From positions 263,690-327,689 of the forward strand of contig NZ_JAGWCB010000008.1 in the NCBI RefSeq assembly GCF_020387415.1: 64,000 nt of DNA, read 5' to 3'. How positions within the stretch are numbered: the stretch's first letter is position 1; each line of letters opens with the position of its first letter. The translations under genes and the position numbers were made by a program. Shown here in pieces: positions 1 to 13,031 of this stretch. This DNA is from Ideonella benzenivorans (GTDB taxonomy: Bacteria; Pseudomonadota; Gammaproteobacteria; Burkholderiales; Burkholderiaceae_C). Under the pieces are notes generated by a model that saw only the letters and a program-made list of their open reading frames with translations, did not search any database and was not told where the DNA came from.

Positions 1-6
1 CACTGC

Positions 7-3000
7 ATGCGGCTCAACCAGATCAAGCTTTCCGGCTTCAAGTCCTTCGCCGAGCCCACCACCTTCCAGCTGCCGGGGCAGCGCGTGGGCGTGGTGGGCC
101 CCAATGGCTGCGGCAAGTCCAACATCATGGACGCGGTGCGCTGGGTGCTGGGCGAATCCAAGGCCAGCGAACTGCGTGGCGAATCCATGCAGGACGTGAT
201 CTTCAACGGCTCGGGCAACCGCAAGCCGGCCAGCCGCGCCAGCGTCGAGCTGGTGTTCAACAACGAGAGCGGCCGGGCCGGCGGCGTCTGGAACCAGTAT
301 GCCGAGATCGCCGTCAAGCGGGTGCTGACCCGGGACGGCAACAGCAGCTACTACATCAACAACCAGGCGGTGCGCCGGCGCGACGTGCAGGACGTGTTCC
401 TGGGCACCGGCCTGGGCCCGCGCGCCTACGCCATCATCGGCCAGGGCACGATCAGCCGCATCATCGAATCCAAGCCCGAAGAGCTGCGCCTGTTCCTGGA
501 AGAGGCGGCCGGTGTCTCCAAGTACAAGGAGCGCCGCCGCGAGACCGAGAACCGACTGAAGGACACGCGCGAGAACCTGACCCGGGTCGAGGACATCCTG
601 CGCGAGCTCAACGCCAACCTCGACAAGCTGGAGCACCAGGCCGAGGTGGCCACCCGCTACCGTGGCCTGCAGGAGCAGGGCACGCTCAAGCTGCACCAGC
701 TCTGGTTCCTCAAGCACCGCGACGCGGCGGCCGAGGAGGAGCGGGTCAAGCTGGCGATGCTGGAGGCCACCAACGCGCTGGAATCGCGCATGGCCGAACT
801 GCGCCACGTCGAGGCCCAGTTGGAGACGGTGCGCCAGGCCCATTACGAGGCGTCCGATGCGCTGCACGCCCGCCAGGGCGACCTGGCCCAGGCCTCGCTG
901 GAGGTCAGCCGGCTGGAAGAGCGCATCCGCTACGTCGTGGAAGGCCGCCAGCGGGCCGAAGCCCGGCTGGCCGAGCTGAAGGCCCAGAACGAACAGTGGG
1001 AACAGCGCCGCGAAGAGGCGCTGGCCGAACAGGACACCATTGCCGAGCAGATCGCGGCCGCCGAAGAGCAGGCCGAGATCCTGGCCGCCCAGGCCGAGGA
1101 GGAGGCCGGTGCCTCGCCCCAGCATGAAGAGGCGGTGCGCGCCGCCCAGGCCCAGGCCAATGCGCAGCGCGCCGTGGTGGCCCAGGTGCAGCAGCAGATC
1201 CAGGTGCTGGCGGCCGAGAGCCGCAACATCGACGAGCAAAGCCGCGGCCTGCGGTCCCGGCGCGAGCGCCTGGCCGGCGAGCGCCAGGGCCTGGCCGCGC
1301 CGGACAGCGAACGGCTGACGGCCCTGCGCGAAGACCTGGCCATGGCCGAGGAGGCCAGCGCCGAGGCCGAGGCCCGCCTGCAGGAGCTGGGCGAACAGCT
1401 GCCCACGCTGGACGAGCAGCGCCGCAGCCAGCAGGCGCTGGTCAACCGCGAAAGCGCGAAGCAGGCCGACCTGACCGCCCGCCTGGAGGCGCTGCGCGCC
1501 CTGCAGGACAAGGTGCAGACCGAAGGCAAGCTCAAGCCCTGGCTGGCCAAGCATGGGCTGGACGGCTTGCAAGGCCTGTGGACCCAGGTGCACATCGAGT
1601 CCGGCTGGGAAGTGGCGCTGGAATCGGCGCTGCGCGAGCGGCTCAACGCGCTGTCGGTGGGCCGGCTGGAGACCGTGCGGGCCTTCGAGCTGGACGCACC
1701 GCCGGCCAAGCTGGCCTTCTATTCGCCCCCGACCGGCACGGTGACGCCGCCGCCCGCTGCCCCCGCCGGCATGGCCCCGCTGGCCGCGCTGCTGAAGGTG
1801 GCCGACGCCGGCCTGCAGGCCTTGCTGACCGAGTGGCTGACCGGCGTCTACACCGCCAGCAGCGTGGAAGACGCGCTGGCCCGCCGCAGTCAGCTGCAGC
1901 ACGGCGAGCTGCTGATCACCCAGAAGGGCCATGCGGTCTCGCCGTTTGCGGTGAACTTCTACGCCGAGGATTCCGAGCAGGCCGGCCTGCTGGGCCGGGC
2001 CCAGGAGATCGAGAACCTGGAGCGCGGCACCCGCGCCCAGGCGCTGCTGGTGGACGAGGCCCGCAGCGCGCTGGTGCGGCTGGAGGCCGCCTACACCGAG
2101 GCTGCCCAGCGCCTGGCCCAGGCCCGGCGCGAGGCCAGTGAAACCCAGTCCCAGGCCCACCAGCTGCAGGTGCAGTGGGTGCAGCTGAGCCAGCAGGCCG
2201 AGGCCGCCAACACCCGGCGCGGTCAGCTGGAAGAGGAACTGGCCGAGGTCGATGGCCAGCTCGACGAGCTCAACGAGCGCCGTGCCACCGGCGAGGCCCG
2301 CTTCGAAGAGCTGGACATGGAACTGGCCAACACCCAGGAGCGCCATGCGGAGCTGGAAGAGGGCGTGATCCAGGCCGAGCGCAAGCTCTCGGGCGCGCGC
2401 GAACAGCTGCGCGCGCTGGAGCGCCAGGCCCAGGAGGCCCAGTTCCAGGCCCGGGCATTGGCTTCGCGCCGGGGCGAGCTGCAGCGTGCCATCGAAACCG
2501 CCCAGCAGCAGATCCAGGCCAACATCACCAGCGGCGAGCAACTGCGCGAGGAGCTCGACAGCTTCAACGACGCCGCGGCCCAGGCCGGTCTGCAGGAAGC
2601 GCTGGCCGTGCGGGCCGAGAAGGAAGAGGCCCTGGCCGCCACCCGGATGCAGTACGACGAGCTGTCGCAGCAGTTGCGCCAGGCCGACGAGCAGCGCCTC
2701 ACCTTCGAGCGCAGCCTGGACCCGCTGCGCGAGCGCATCACCAAGCTGCAGCTGGAACAACAGGCCGCCGCGCTGGGTGGGCAGCAGTACCTGGAACAGC
2801 TGACCGCCGCCGAGGTGGACCTGGAGGTCCTGGCCCAGGGCATCGAGGCGGGCCAGGTGCGGCTGCACGGTCTGCAAAGCGAGATCGACCGCATCAACCG
2901 CGAGATCGCCAGCCTGGGCGCGGTCAACCTGGCCGCGCTGGACGAACTGGCCGCCGCGCGCGAGCGCAAGACCTTCCTGGACGCGCAGAACGCCGACCTG

Positions 3001-3530
3001 ACCGACGCCATCACCACGCTGGAAGGCGCGATCCACAAGATCGACCTGGAAACCCGCGACCTGCTGATGAGCACCTTCAACCAAGTCAACGAGGGCTTTG
3101 GCCGCATGTTCCCCAGCCTGTTCGGCGGCGGCACGGCCAAGCTCATCATGACCGGCGACGAGGTGCTGGACGCGGGTGTGCAGGTGATGGCCCAGCCGCC
3201 GGGCAAGAAGAATTCGACCATTCACCTGCTCTCGGGCGGTGAGAAGGCCCTGACCGCGATCGCCCTGGTGTTCGCGATCTTCATGCTGAATCCAGCGCCG
3301 TTCTGCCTGCTTGACGAGGTGGACGCGCCGCTGGACGACGCCAACACGGAACGCTATGCCCGGCTGGTGGCCGAGATGTCCACCAAGGGCACGCAGTTCC
3401 TGTTCATCTCGCACAACAAGATCGCCATGGAAATGGCCGAACAGCTCATTGGGGTGACCATGCAAGAGCAAGGCGTGTCCCGCATCGTGGCGGTGGACAT
3501 GGAAGCCGCCGTCAACATGATGGAGGCGGC

Positions 3531-3534
<4 letters not shown>
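7..3534 (+). CDS. smc: Chromosome segregation protein SMC
   Basis: ATPase of the bacterial condensin, which compacts and segregates the chromosome by loop extrusion. The 1175-residue length is normal for the family. The Walker A motif GPNGCGKSN lies at residues 31-39. Long Ala/Glu/Gln-rich coiled coils (about 165-500 and 670-1000) flank a hinge (about 505-660). The ABC signature SGGEK starts at residue 1076 and the Walker B segment LLDEVDAPLDD follows at about 1101. The ATG at base 7 is the first codon in frame and matches the conserved SMC N-terminus, so the gene is complete. Its stop overlaps the zipA start (ATGA), which indicates translational coupling. smc-zipA-ligA is a common betaproteobacterial order. 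Confidence 0.97.
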
Positions 3535-6675
<3,141 letters not shown>

Positions 6676-6714
6676 GGTCGTCGCGGGCCGGGGTCGGTTG
6701 GCTGTCCACGACGT

Positions 6715-6750
6715 AACACCCGTATCCAAACCTTGCCACAGGCGGGTGTT
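6715..6750 (+). terminator. Possible terminator hairpin after ligA
   Basis: Perfect 8-base arms AACACCCG (6715-6722) and CGGGTGTT (6743-6750) enclose a 20-base loop. The stem is followed by a single T and then GC-rich DNA, so an intrinsic terminator is uncertain. It sits in the 159-base gap between ligA and vgrG. Confidence 0.35.
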
Positions 6751-6834
6751 TCGACGCTGACTCCCTCTGGCGGGGGATGGTGACGATGCGCGGGCTGGCG
6801 ACACTGGCGGCTTCGTCAAACGTCGGTGCCCCGC

Positions 6835-9800
6835 ATGGCCGCCTTGTCCCCTGAACTCGACGCCCTCAGCGCCTTCACCTGGCTGGAAGAGACCGAGCGG
6901 CTGATCACGCTGCGCACCGCGCTGCCGGCGCTGAACCTGGTGGCCACCCGGCTGGTGATGCGTGAAGCCGAGGGGCAGGGCTTCGAGCTGATCCTGGACG
7001 CGGTCTCCACCTCGGCCTACCTGCCGCTCAAGCGCCTGATCGGCGAGCAGATGACCGTGGGCCTGCGCCAGGCCGATGGCAGCTACGCCCCCAGGCACGG
7101 CTACGTGACCGAGGCCGCCCAGTTGGGCAGCGACGGCGGCCTGGCCCGCTACCGCCTGGTGATGGCACCCTGGCTGGCCGTGCTGCAGCTGCGCCGCGAC
7201 AGCTTCGTCTTCCAGGACAAGACGGTCCCCCAGATCCTGGACGACATCTTTGCCGACTATCCCCAAGCCCAGTGGCGCTGGGAGTTGGCCGACGCTTCGG
7301 CCCTGCGCACCCGCTCCCTGTGCATCCAGTACCGCGAGAGCGACTGGGCCTTTGTGCAGCGCCTGCTGGCCAGCGAGGGCCTGAGCTGGCACATCGAGCA
7401 TCTGGGGGAAGAGGACGCCGCCACCGCCGACGAGCAGGGCAAGGCCCGCCATGTGATGGTCATCACCGACGCCGGGGCCGAGCGCGCCGACCTGGGCCTC
7501 ATCCGCTTTGCCAGCCTGCACCCCACCGCCGTGGTGGCGGGTCTCGAAGACCCGATCACCGGCTTTGCCGCCCAACGCAGCCTCACCCCCAACGCCGTGG
7601 CCCTGGGCAGCTGGAACTACCGCAGCCTGGCCGGGGCCAGCGCCGAACTGGCCAGCGCGCTGGACCTGGGCGAAGTGCCCTGGCTTGAGCAGTACGACGG
7701 CAGCGGGGCGTATCGCTTTGCCGACACCCAAGCCGCCGAACGTGCCGCCCGCCTGGCACTGGGTGCGCTGGAACTGCAGGCCAAGCGCTTTGCCGGCCAG
7801 GGCGGTGCCCGGGTGCTGCGTGCGGGCGCGCAGTTCCAGCTGATCGACCACCCGCTGTACGGCGCCAACACCACCGCCCCGAGCTATGCGGCGGCCCTCA
7901 CCGCCAGCCACCCGCGGCCCGACAACGCCTTCACCGTGCTGGCCGTCGAACACCATGTGGCCAACAACCTGGGCGACCAGGCCGCCGAGCTGCTCAAGCA
8001 GACGGCCCTGGCCAAGGGCGGCTACCGCAACCAGTTCCAGGCCGTGCCAGCCGCCGCCCCCGTGCTACCGCGCCCCGCACGCGCGCCCACCGCGCCCTAC
8101 CTGCTCACCGCCCGGGTGGTGGGCCTGCAGGATGAAGCCCTCACCACCGAGCGCGACCACCGGGTCAAGGTGCAGTTCCACTTCCAGCGCGGCAGCGCCC
8201 CCAACCCCGGCGGCCTGCCGCATGCCTACAGTGCCGACGAGACTGGCAACGCCCCGGGCAACGACCAGAGCGGCACCTGGGTGCGGGTGGCCACCCCAGC
8301 CGCCGGGGCCAACTGGGGCGCCGTCTGGGTGCCGCGCATCGGCTCGGAAGTGGCGGTGCAGTTCATCGAGGGCGACATCGACCGCCCCATCATCGCCGGC
8401 GGCCTGAGCAACGGCGACCAGCCGCCGCCCTTTGCGGCGGGCGTGGACGCCGGCGTGAACCACCCCGGCGTGCTGGCCGGCCTGCACAGCCGCACGCTGG
8501 ATGGGCAGCACACGCAGCAATGGGTGGTGGACGACGCCCCCGGCCAGCTGCGCACCCGGCTGGCCACCACCCCATCCTCCTCAGGTGGCGGCAGCGAGCT
8601 GAGCCTGGGCCACCTGATCCACCAGAGCCCGACCAGCGCCCAGCGCGGGGCCTGGCGCGGCAGCGGCTTCGAGGCCAACACCCAGGGTTGGGCCAGCCTG
8701 CGCGCCGGAGCGGGCCTGCTGGTGAGCACTCAGGCGCGCAGCGGCACCTACGGCTCGGCCCAGGGCCCACAGATGGACGCGGCCGAGGCCCTGGCCCAGC
8801 TGCAATCGGCCAGCGAGCTGGGCCAGCGCCTGTCACAGGCCGCTCAGGCCATCGGTGCCCAGGCTCTCTCCAGCACCGAGGAGGGCCAGGACCTGGTCAA
8901 GCTGCACCAGGCCCTGGACCCGAGCCAGGACGGGCGCCACCCGGACCAGGTCAACGGGCAGGATGCCAAGATCCCCACGGACGGAAGAGACCCCAGCCAG
9001 GGCGAGCCCGTCCCGGCCTTCGCCCAACCCGCCGTGGTGCTGGACAGCGCCGCCGCCCAGCTGCTGGCCACCCCGGCCAGCGTGCAGCAGTTCAGCGGCC
9101 AGCGCCTGAGCCAGGTCGTGCAGCAGGACCTGCAAACCACGGCCGCCCACACCGCGTCCATCGCCGCGGGCCAGACCGCCAGCCTCTACGCCCACCAGGG
9201 CGGGCTGCAGGTCAAGGCCGCCAACGGGCCGGTGTCCCTGCGCGCGCACACCGATGAGCTCAAGCTGCTGGCCGACCAGAGCGTGACGATCACCAGCGTC
9301 AACGACGAGATCCGCATCAGCGCCAACAGCAAGATCGAACTCATCGCCGGCCAGTCGGGCATCACGCTCGAAGGCGGCAACATCACCGTCACCACCCCGG
9401 GCAGCTTCGCGGTCAAGGGGGCCACGCATGGGTTTCTGGGCGGGGGGAGTCAGGCGGCGAGTTTGCCGGCGCTGCCCACGGGGCAGGTTTCTCAGGCGCC
9501 CGTGTTCATGGAGCTGAACCTGCACGACGAGTGGCTGATGCCGGTCGCCGGCGCGGCCTACACCGTGGTGTTCGAAGACGGCACGCAGCGGCAAGGCCAC
9601 CTGGATGCCGACGGCCATGCCCGGCTGGAAGGCGTGCCCAATCTGCCGGCCCGCGTGTTCTATGGCGAGGACCCGGCTGAGCCTGAGGCCCGGGTGGCGT
9701 TGCCCGCCAACGACTTCCAACCCAGCGCACAAACCAATGAAGAGGCAGAGGCCAACATCAAGGCTTACCTCGAACGCGCCGAAGCCTTCTGGGCGGAGCA

Positions 9801-9939
9801 GGCGACCACCGAGCAGCGAGAGGTCCGTGCCGAACTCAACGACGAGGGCACCGACGACGCTGGCGAGAACCTCTGGCACTACCTGGACGAAGCACAACAG
9901 CAGTCGCTGCAGCAGGAACTGCAAGGAGACGGCGCATGA
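6835..9939 (+). CDS. vgrG: Type VI secretion system spike protein VgrG (TssI) with C-terminal extension
   Basis: Trimeric tip of the T6SS injection tube, which carries effectors into neighbouring cells. The 1034-residue protein has the gp27-like N-terminal region (to about residue 390), the gp5 OB-fold with 'GSEVAVQFIEGD' (about 500-515) and a DUF2345-type repetitive beta region (to about residue 880). A tail of about 150 residues follows, starting near 'ELNLHDEWLMPV', with a beta-sandwich-like part and an acidic, Gln-rich end. Such tails usually dock the cargo. The ATG at 6835 is preferred over an in-frame GTG at 6826. The stop overlaps the next gene's ATG (9936), as expected for a VgrG and its dedicated effector. 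No T6SS structural genes are in the window, so this is an orphan vgrG module. Confidence 0.93.
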   Translation: MAALSPELDALSAFTWLEETERLITLRTALPALNLVATRLVMREAEGQGFELILDAVSTSAYLPLKRLIGEQMTVGLRQADGSYAPRHGYVTEAAQLGSDGGLARYRLVMAPWLAVLQLRRDSFVFQDKTVPQILDDIFADYPQAQWRWELADASALRTRSLCIQYRESDWAFVQRLLASEGLSWHIEHLGEEDAATADEQGKARHVMVITDAGAERADLGLIRFASLHPTAVVAGLEDPITGFAAQRSLTPNAVALGSWNYRSLAGASAELASALDLGEVPWLEQYDGSGAYRFADTQAAERAARLALGALELQAKRFAGQGGARVLRAGAQFQLIDHPLYGANTTAPSYAAALTASHPRPDNAFTVLAVEHHVANNLGDQAAELLKQTALAKGGYRNQFQAVPAAAPVLPRPARAPTAPYLLTARVVGLQDEALTTERDHRVKVQFHFQRGSAPNPGGLPHAYSADETGNAPGNDQSGTWVRVATPAAGANWGAVWVPRIGSEVAVQFIEGDIDRPIIAGGLSNGDQPPPFAAGVDAGVNHPGVLAGLHSRTLDGQHTQQWVVDDAPGQLRTRLATTPSSSGGGSELSLGHLIHQSPTSAQRGAWRGSGFEANTQGWASLRAGAGLLVSTQARSGTYGSAQGPQMDAAEALAQLQSASELGQRLSQAAQAIGAQALSSTEEGQDLVKLHQALDPSQDGRHPDQVNGQDAKIPTDGRDPSQGEPVPAFAQPAVVLDSAAAQLLATPASVQQFSGQRLSQVVQQDLQTTAAHTASIAAGQTASLYAHQGGLQVKAANGPVSLRAHTDELKLLADQSVTITSVNDEIRISANSKIELIAGQSGITLEGGNITVTTPGSFAVKGATHGFLGGGSQAASLPALPTGQVSQAPVFMELNLHDEWLMPVAGAAYTVVFEDGTQRQGHLDADGHARLEGVPNLPARVFYGEDPAEPEARVALPANDFQPSAQTNEEAEANIKAYLERAEAFWAEQATTEQREVRAELNDEGTDDAGENLWHYLDEAQQQSLQQELQGDGA

Positions 9940-11360
9940 GCGGCGCAACAGTCGTGGCCAAGGGCGGCGCAGCGGTAGCCCGGGCCGATCGAGGAGGGTG
10001 GTTCGACTCGATCAAGAACGAGGCGCTGAGCTTCGTCAAAGGCGACAACAACGCCCCCTGGGCCATCCTGGCGGAGACGGTGATCGGCTGCGTGCCCATC
10101 CTGGGCCAGGTGGTGGATGCTCGGGACATCATCAAAGGGCTGGTGGATGTCAGTGGGGCACCAGCCAGCCCTCTGGCCTGGTTCAACCTCATCACCGCCC
10201 TCATCGGCCTGATCCCCGGTGGGGGCGACGCCGCCAAGCGGGCGCTGCGTTCCGTGAAAGCCGGCGCCACACAGGTGGACGATCTGCTGGCGATGATCCG
10301 AAGGATCTACAAGGGTGACCCGGAGGCCTTGCTGCGCAAGGTGCTCGATCTGTCCACACTGCGCAAGTCCCTGGACGACATCCTGGCCGATTCACGGCTG
10401 ACCAGCCGGCTCAGTCCCGAGCTCAAGCAGAGCGTCGAGGGCATCCGCACCAACCTGGCCAAGCAGTTCGACAGCTTCAAGAAGGAAGTGGACGGCTGGC
10501 TGGCCAAGGGACGCAAGACCAGCGCCGACGGGCCACCGGCGGCCAAGGCGCCCACTGGCACGCCAGCGGCCAAGCCGGAGACGCACGCCAAGGCCGGTAC
10601 GCAGGAAAAGGCACCCCACAGCGACCCGGCCCAGCCCCAGACGCCCAACGCGGCCCAGCAGCGCACGGCCCGCTTCAAGACCCTGGCCAACAAGTTCCTG
10701 GGCGTGATGGGCGAGCACATGGCCGACTACCACTGCCAGGACACCAAGGGCTGGGGCAGCAAGACCGCCCACGACGGTGGCGGCATCAACCTGGCCAAGC
10801 TCAACGATGGTGGCCACTTGGTGCAACTGTGGCCGACGTTGGTGCGAGGGCGTGGCATCGATGCGGTCTGGAAGACCACAGGGGCCACCAAGCCCTACGC
10901 CATCATCGAAGCCAAGGCCAGCTATGACCCGACCAAGTCACTCAAGGCGCTGCTGGGTGAGGCGGGGGACAAGACGGAGCGCCAAGGCGGCAACTCCGGA
11001 GGACTTCAGCGGCGTTCAGGTACGGGCGGGAAAAGTGCGAGTGGCCCCGATACCATTCGCCAGACCAACGGCAAAGTCACGCAGATGGGGCATGGGTGGA
11101 TTCAGCGGCGATTGCCCAAGGCAACCGGTGAATTGGAAGCCAAAAAAGTTGGGAAAGCAGACTACACCCGTCACGTCCTATTCTTCTCCATTCCGCAAGC
11201 CGTTGCTCATGCAGAAGCACTGATCAAGTTGATCGCCAAGCAAGACGTCTCGGCAGACTTTCATGCAGCGCACGAGGTCACCAGGGAATGGGGTGACGCG
11301 GCCATCGACAAGGTTGTCGACAATCGAGCCGGGCTTGAAGGTGCTGCCCGCAAACGTTGA
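9936..11360 (+). CDS. T6SS polymorphic nuclease effector (PD-(D/E)XK toxin, PoNe-like)
   Basis: Predicted DNase toxin delivered by the preceding VgrG. Residues 45-96 hold a pre-toxin region: the motif VPILGQVVDARD (53-64), common in polymorphic toxins, and two hydrophobic stretches. An Ala/Lys/Pro-rich linker follows (about 195-240). The C-terminal domain carries a PD-(D/E)XK-type site, D309 in 'GRGIDAVW' and E325-A-K327 in 'AIIEAKAS', then 'QMGHGWIQRRL' (383-393), a motif I associate with nuclease tips. It overlaps vgrG by 4 bases and is followed by a DUF1911 immunity gene, the pairing described for PoNe/PoNi. GC falls towards its 3' end. The exact REase subfamily is unresolved; a Tox-REase-5 (TseT) relative is possible. 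Confidence 0.8.
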   Translation: MSGATVVAKGGAAVARADRGGWFDSIKNEALSFVKGDNNAPWAILAETVIGCVPILGQVVDARDIIKGLVDVSGAPASPLAWFNLITALIGLIPGGGDAAKRALRSVKAGATQVDDLLAMIRRIYKGDPEALLRKVLDLSTLRKSLDDILADSRLTSRLSPELKQSVEGIRTNLAKQFDSFKKEVDGWLAKGRKTSADGPPAAKAPTGTPAAKPETHAKAGTQEKAPHSDPAQPQTPNAAQQRTARFKTLANKFLGVMGEHMADYHCQDTKGWGSKTAHDGGGINLAKLNDGGHLVQLWPTLVRGRGIDAVWKTTGATKPYAIIEAKASYDPTKSLKALLGEAGDKTERQGGNSGGLQRRSGTGGKSASGPDTIRQTNGKVTQMGHGWIQRRLPKATGELEAKKVGKADYTRHVLFFSIPQAVAHAEALIKLIAKQDVSADFHAAHEVTREWGDAAIDKVVDNRAGLEGAARKR

Positions 11361-11368
11361 GCAGAGCA

Positions 11369-12382
11369 ATGAACATGGAATTTCATAAGAAGCGTCGTCA
11401 GCAGTTCTTGGGGGAAGATAGATATAGGACCACTGCGCCGATCCTCGTTGATTCAATTGCCTACTTTGATACGAACCCTTATGGCAGCGGTCGCAATCAA
11501 GCAGAACGCGACATGTTGGGACGTATGTCGGCGGCGCTTGATCGATTCAACATGCTCACTTTCAAGTACACCGCCGGCGAGCCAATTGAGCCCTTGCGGT
11601 CCGAGCTTGAGCAGGTCGTTGCAGCTTACGAACGTTATGGCGAGTTGCTGTGGTCCTTCCGCAAGGACCGCAATGAAGTGGTCTTCGAGTTCACCAGCAT
11701 CGACGACTACTGCCAACTGATGCAGTTGATCGGCCTGTGTTTCCTGCTGCATCGCAGGGATCTTCTGCCCCGGTTGGCTGCGCTCCAGGACGGCGTCGAT
11801 GGCACGAATGGCGGCTGCGATGTGATCTATGAGGAGTTCATGATTCACGTGGTCGGTCCTGAAAAGCGGTATCAGACGGACCACGCCTGCCAGATCCGCC
11901 CCTACGAGAACCTGTTCTACGCCCTGACCGAAGACACGCAGGCCAAGCAGCTCAAGGAACTCGATCTGTTCCTGAAGCACTGGTACAAGGACCTGGCCGG
12001 CACCGGCTGGCACGACAGTCACAAGCCCGACGAGAACGGCAACCAAGGCGGCTACTACGGCTACTGGAGCTTCGAGGCGGGCGCGGCCGTGCTGCTGCTG
12101 GGCATTGAAGACGATTCCAGCCTGCACAAGTACCTGTACTACCCCAAGGACCTGGTGGCCTGGGCTCGCGAGCATGCCAAGCTGACTCAGGCCGATGTTG
12201 CATCACCAGGCCACTCACTGCGTCTGCGCTGCGAAGCCAACCAACCCTGCCCCAAGACCGGCTTCTGGTTCACCCCGGCACGCGCCAGCAGCCGCCAGCG
12301 CTTCGAAGCTGGACAGGTCATGCCCGAGGTCGGCGGCGACTACGGTGCGACGGTCTGGCAGTGGGACGAACTGCAGGATTGA
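11369..12382 (+). CDS. PoNi-type immunity protein (DUF1910/DUF1911) with extra C-terminal domain
   Basis: Predicted antitoxin that neutralises the upstream nuclease in the producing cell. The 337-residue protein has a helical N-terminal part (DUF1910-like, about 10-135). The typical DUF1911 block follows: 'GGYYGYWSFEAGAAV' (227-241), 'IEDDSSLHKYLYYPKDL' (246-262). A third segment (about 283-334) contains 'PCPKTGFWFTPA' (293-304) and ends in 'GATVWQWDE', resembling tails of other T6SS-linked immunity proteins. ATG 11369 is preferred; a TTG at 11357 overlapping the toxin stop is an alternative. The first third is clearly AT-richer than its surroundings, consistent with recent exchange of the toxin/immunity tip. 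Confidence 0.82.
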   Translation: MNMEFHKKRRQQFLGEDRYRTTAPILVDSIAYFDTNPYGSGRNQAERDMLGRMSAALDRFNMLTFKYTAGEPIEPLRSELEQVVAAYERYGELLWSFRKDRNEVVFEFTSIDDYCQLMQLIGLCFLLHRRDLLPRLAALQDGVDGTNGGCDVIYEEFMIHVVGPEKRYQTDHACQIRPYENLFYALTEDTQAKQLKELDLFLKHWYKDLAGTGWHDSHKPDENGNQGGYYGYWSFEAGAAVLLLGIEDDSSLHKYLYYPKDLVAWAREHAKLTQADVASPGHSLRLRCEANQPCPKTGFWFTPARASSRQRFEAGQVMPEVGGDYGATVWQWDELQD

Positions 12383-12398
12383 GCCGAAAGGACGGACC

Positions 12399-12992
12399 AT
12401 GCCAACGCAGTGCACACCTGAAGACCGTGACACTTCCCAAGCCCCGAAGGACTCGCACTTCGGCGTCAAGCGCTCCTTGCTGAGCCAGCTCTGGGAAGTG
12501 CGGCTGTACCGCCGCGGTGTGACCCACCGGCGGTGTTTCAGTGCAGCGCGCTATGGCGACATGGACCAGGCGCTGGCGGCGGCCCTGGCCTGGCGGGATG
12601 CCCGTCTGGCTGAGCTGGCTCCGTTCACCGAGCAGGAACTGTGCATGCGCCAGCGGGGCAACAACACCTCGGGCACACCGGGCGTGACACTGATGACGGT
12701 CCGCCGCAAGCGGGCCGATGGCCACGTGGCCGAGGAGCAGCATTGGGTGGCCCGGCTGGAGCGGCGGGGGCAGCGTCGGCAGGCCAAGCGGTTTTCCGTG
12801 GCCAGGTACGGGTATGAGCGGGCCTATGAACTGGCGGTGCAGGCCCGCCTGGCCATGGTGGCCACAGTCACGGGCCTGCGGCTGTGTCAAACACCGGAAC
12901 AGCTCAAGCCAGCCTCAGACGCACGGCTGACGGTGCAGGAGCAGCCACTGCCCACCCGGCCCCGGGGCGGTCGAGGGGTGCGCTTGGATTGA
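12399..12992 (+). CDS. Tandem AP2-like DNA-binding domain protein
   Basis: Unassigned 197-residue protein. Two copies of an AP2/ERF-like fold can be seen: about 20-70 ('FGVKRSLLSQLWEVRLYRRG', then 'FSAARYGDMDQALAAALAWR') and 89-155 ('SGTPGV', 'WVARLERRG', 'KRFSVARYGYERAYELAV'). Bacterial and phage AP2 domains are usually sequence-specific DNA binders, often in homing endonucleases or integrases. Here no nuclease or integrase domain accompanies them. The ATG at 12399 has a Shine-Dalgarno-like GAAAGGA (12386-12392). It lies 16 bases after the immunity gene on the same strand, so it is probably co-transcribed. It could be a regulator of the cassette, a remnant of a mobile element or a passenger gene. 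Confidence 0.65.
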   Translation: MPTQCTPEDRDTSQAPKDSHFGVKRSLLSQLWEVRLYRRGVTHRRCFSAARYGDMDQALAAALAWRDARLAELAPFTEQELCMRQRGNNTSGTPGVTLMTVRRKRADGHVAEEQHWVARLERRGQRRQAKRFSVARYGYERAYELAVQARLAMVATVTGLRLCQTPEQLKPASDARLTVQEQPLPTRPRGGRGVRLD

Positions 12993-13031
12993 GCAAGGGG
13001 TAGGCCGGCGCGCCGCCCCACCAAGCTGGGC

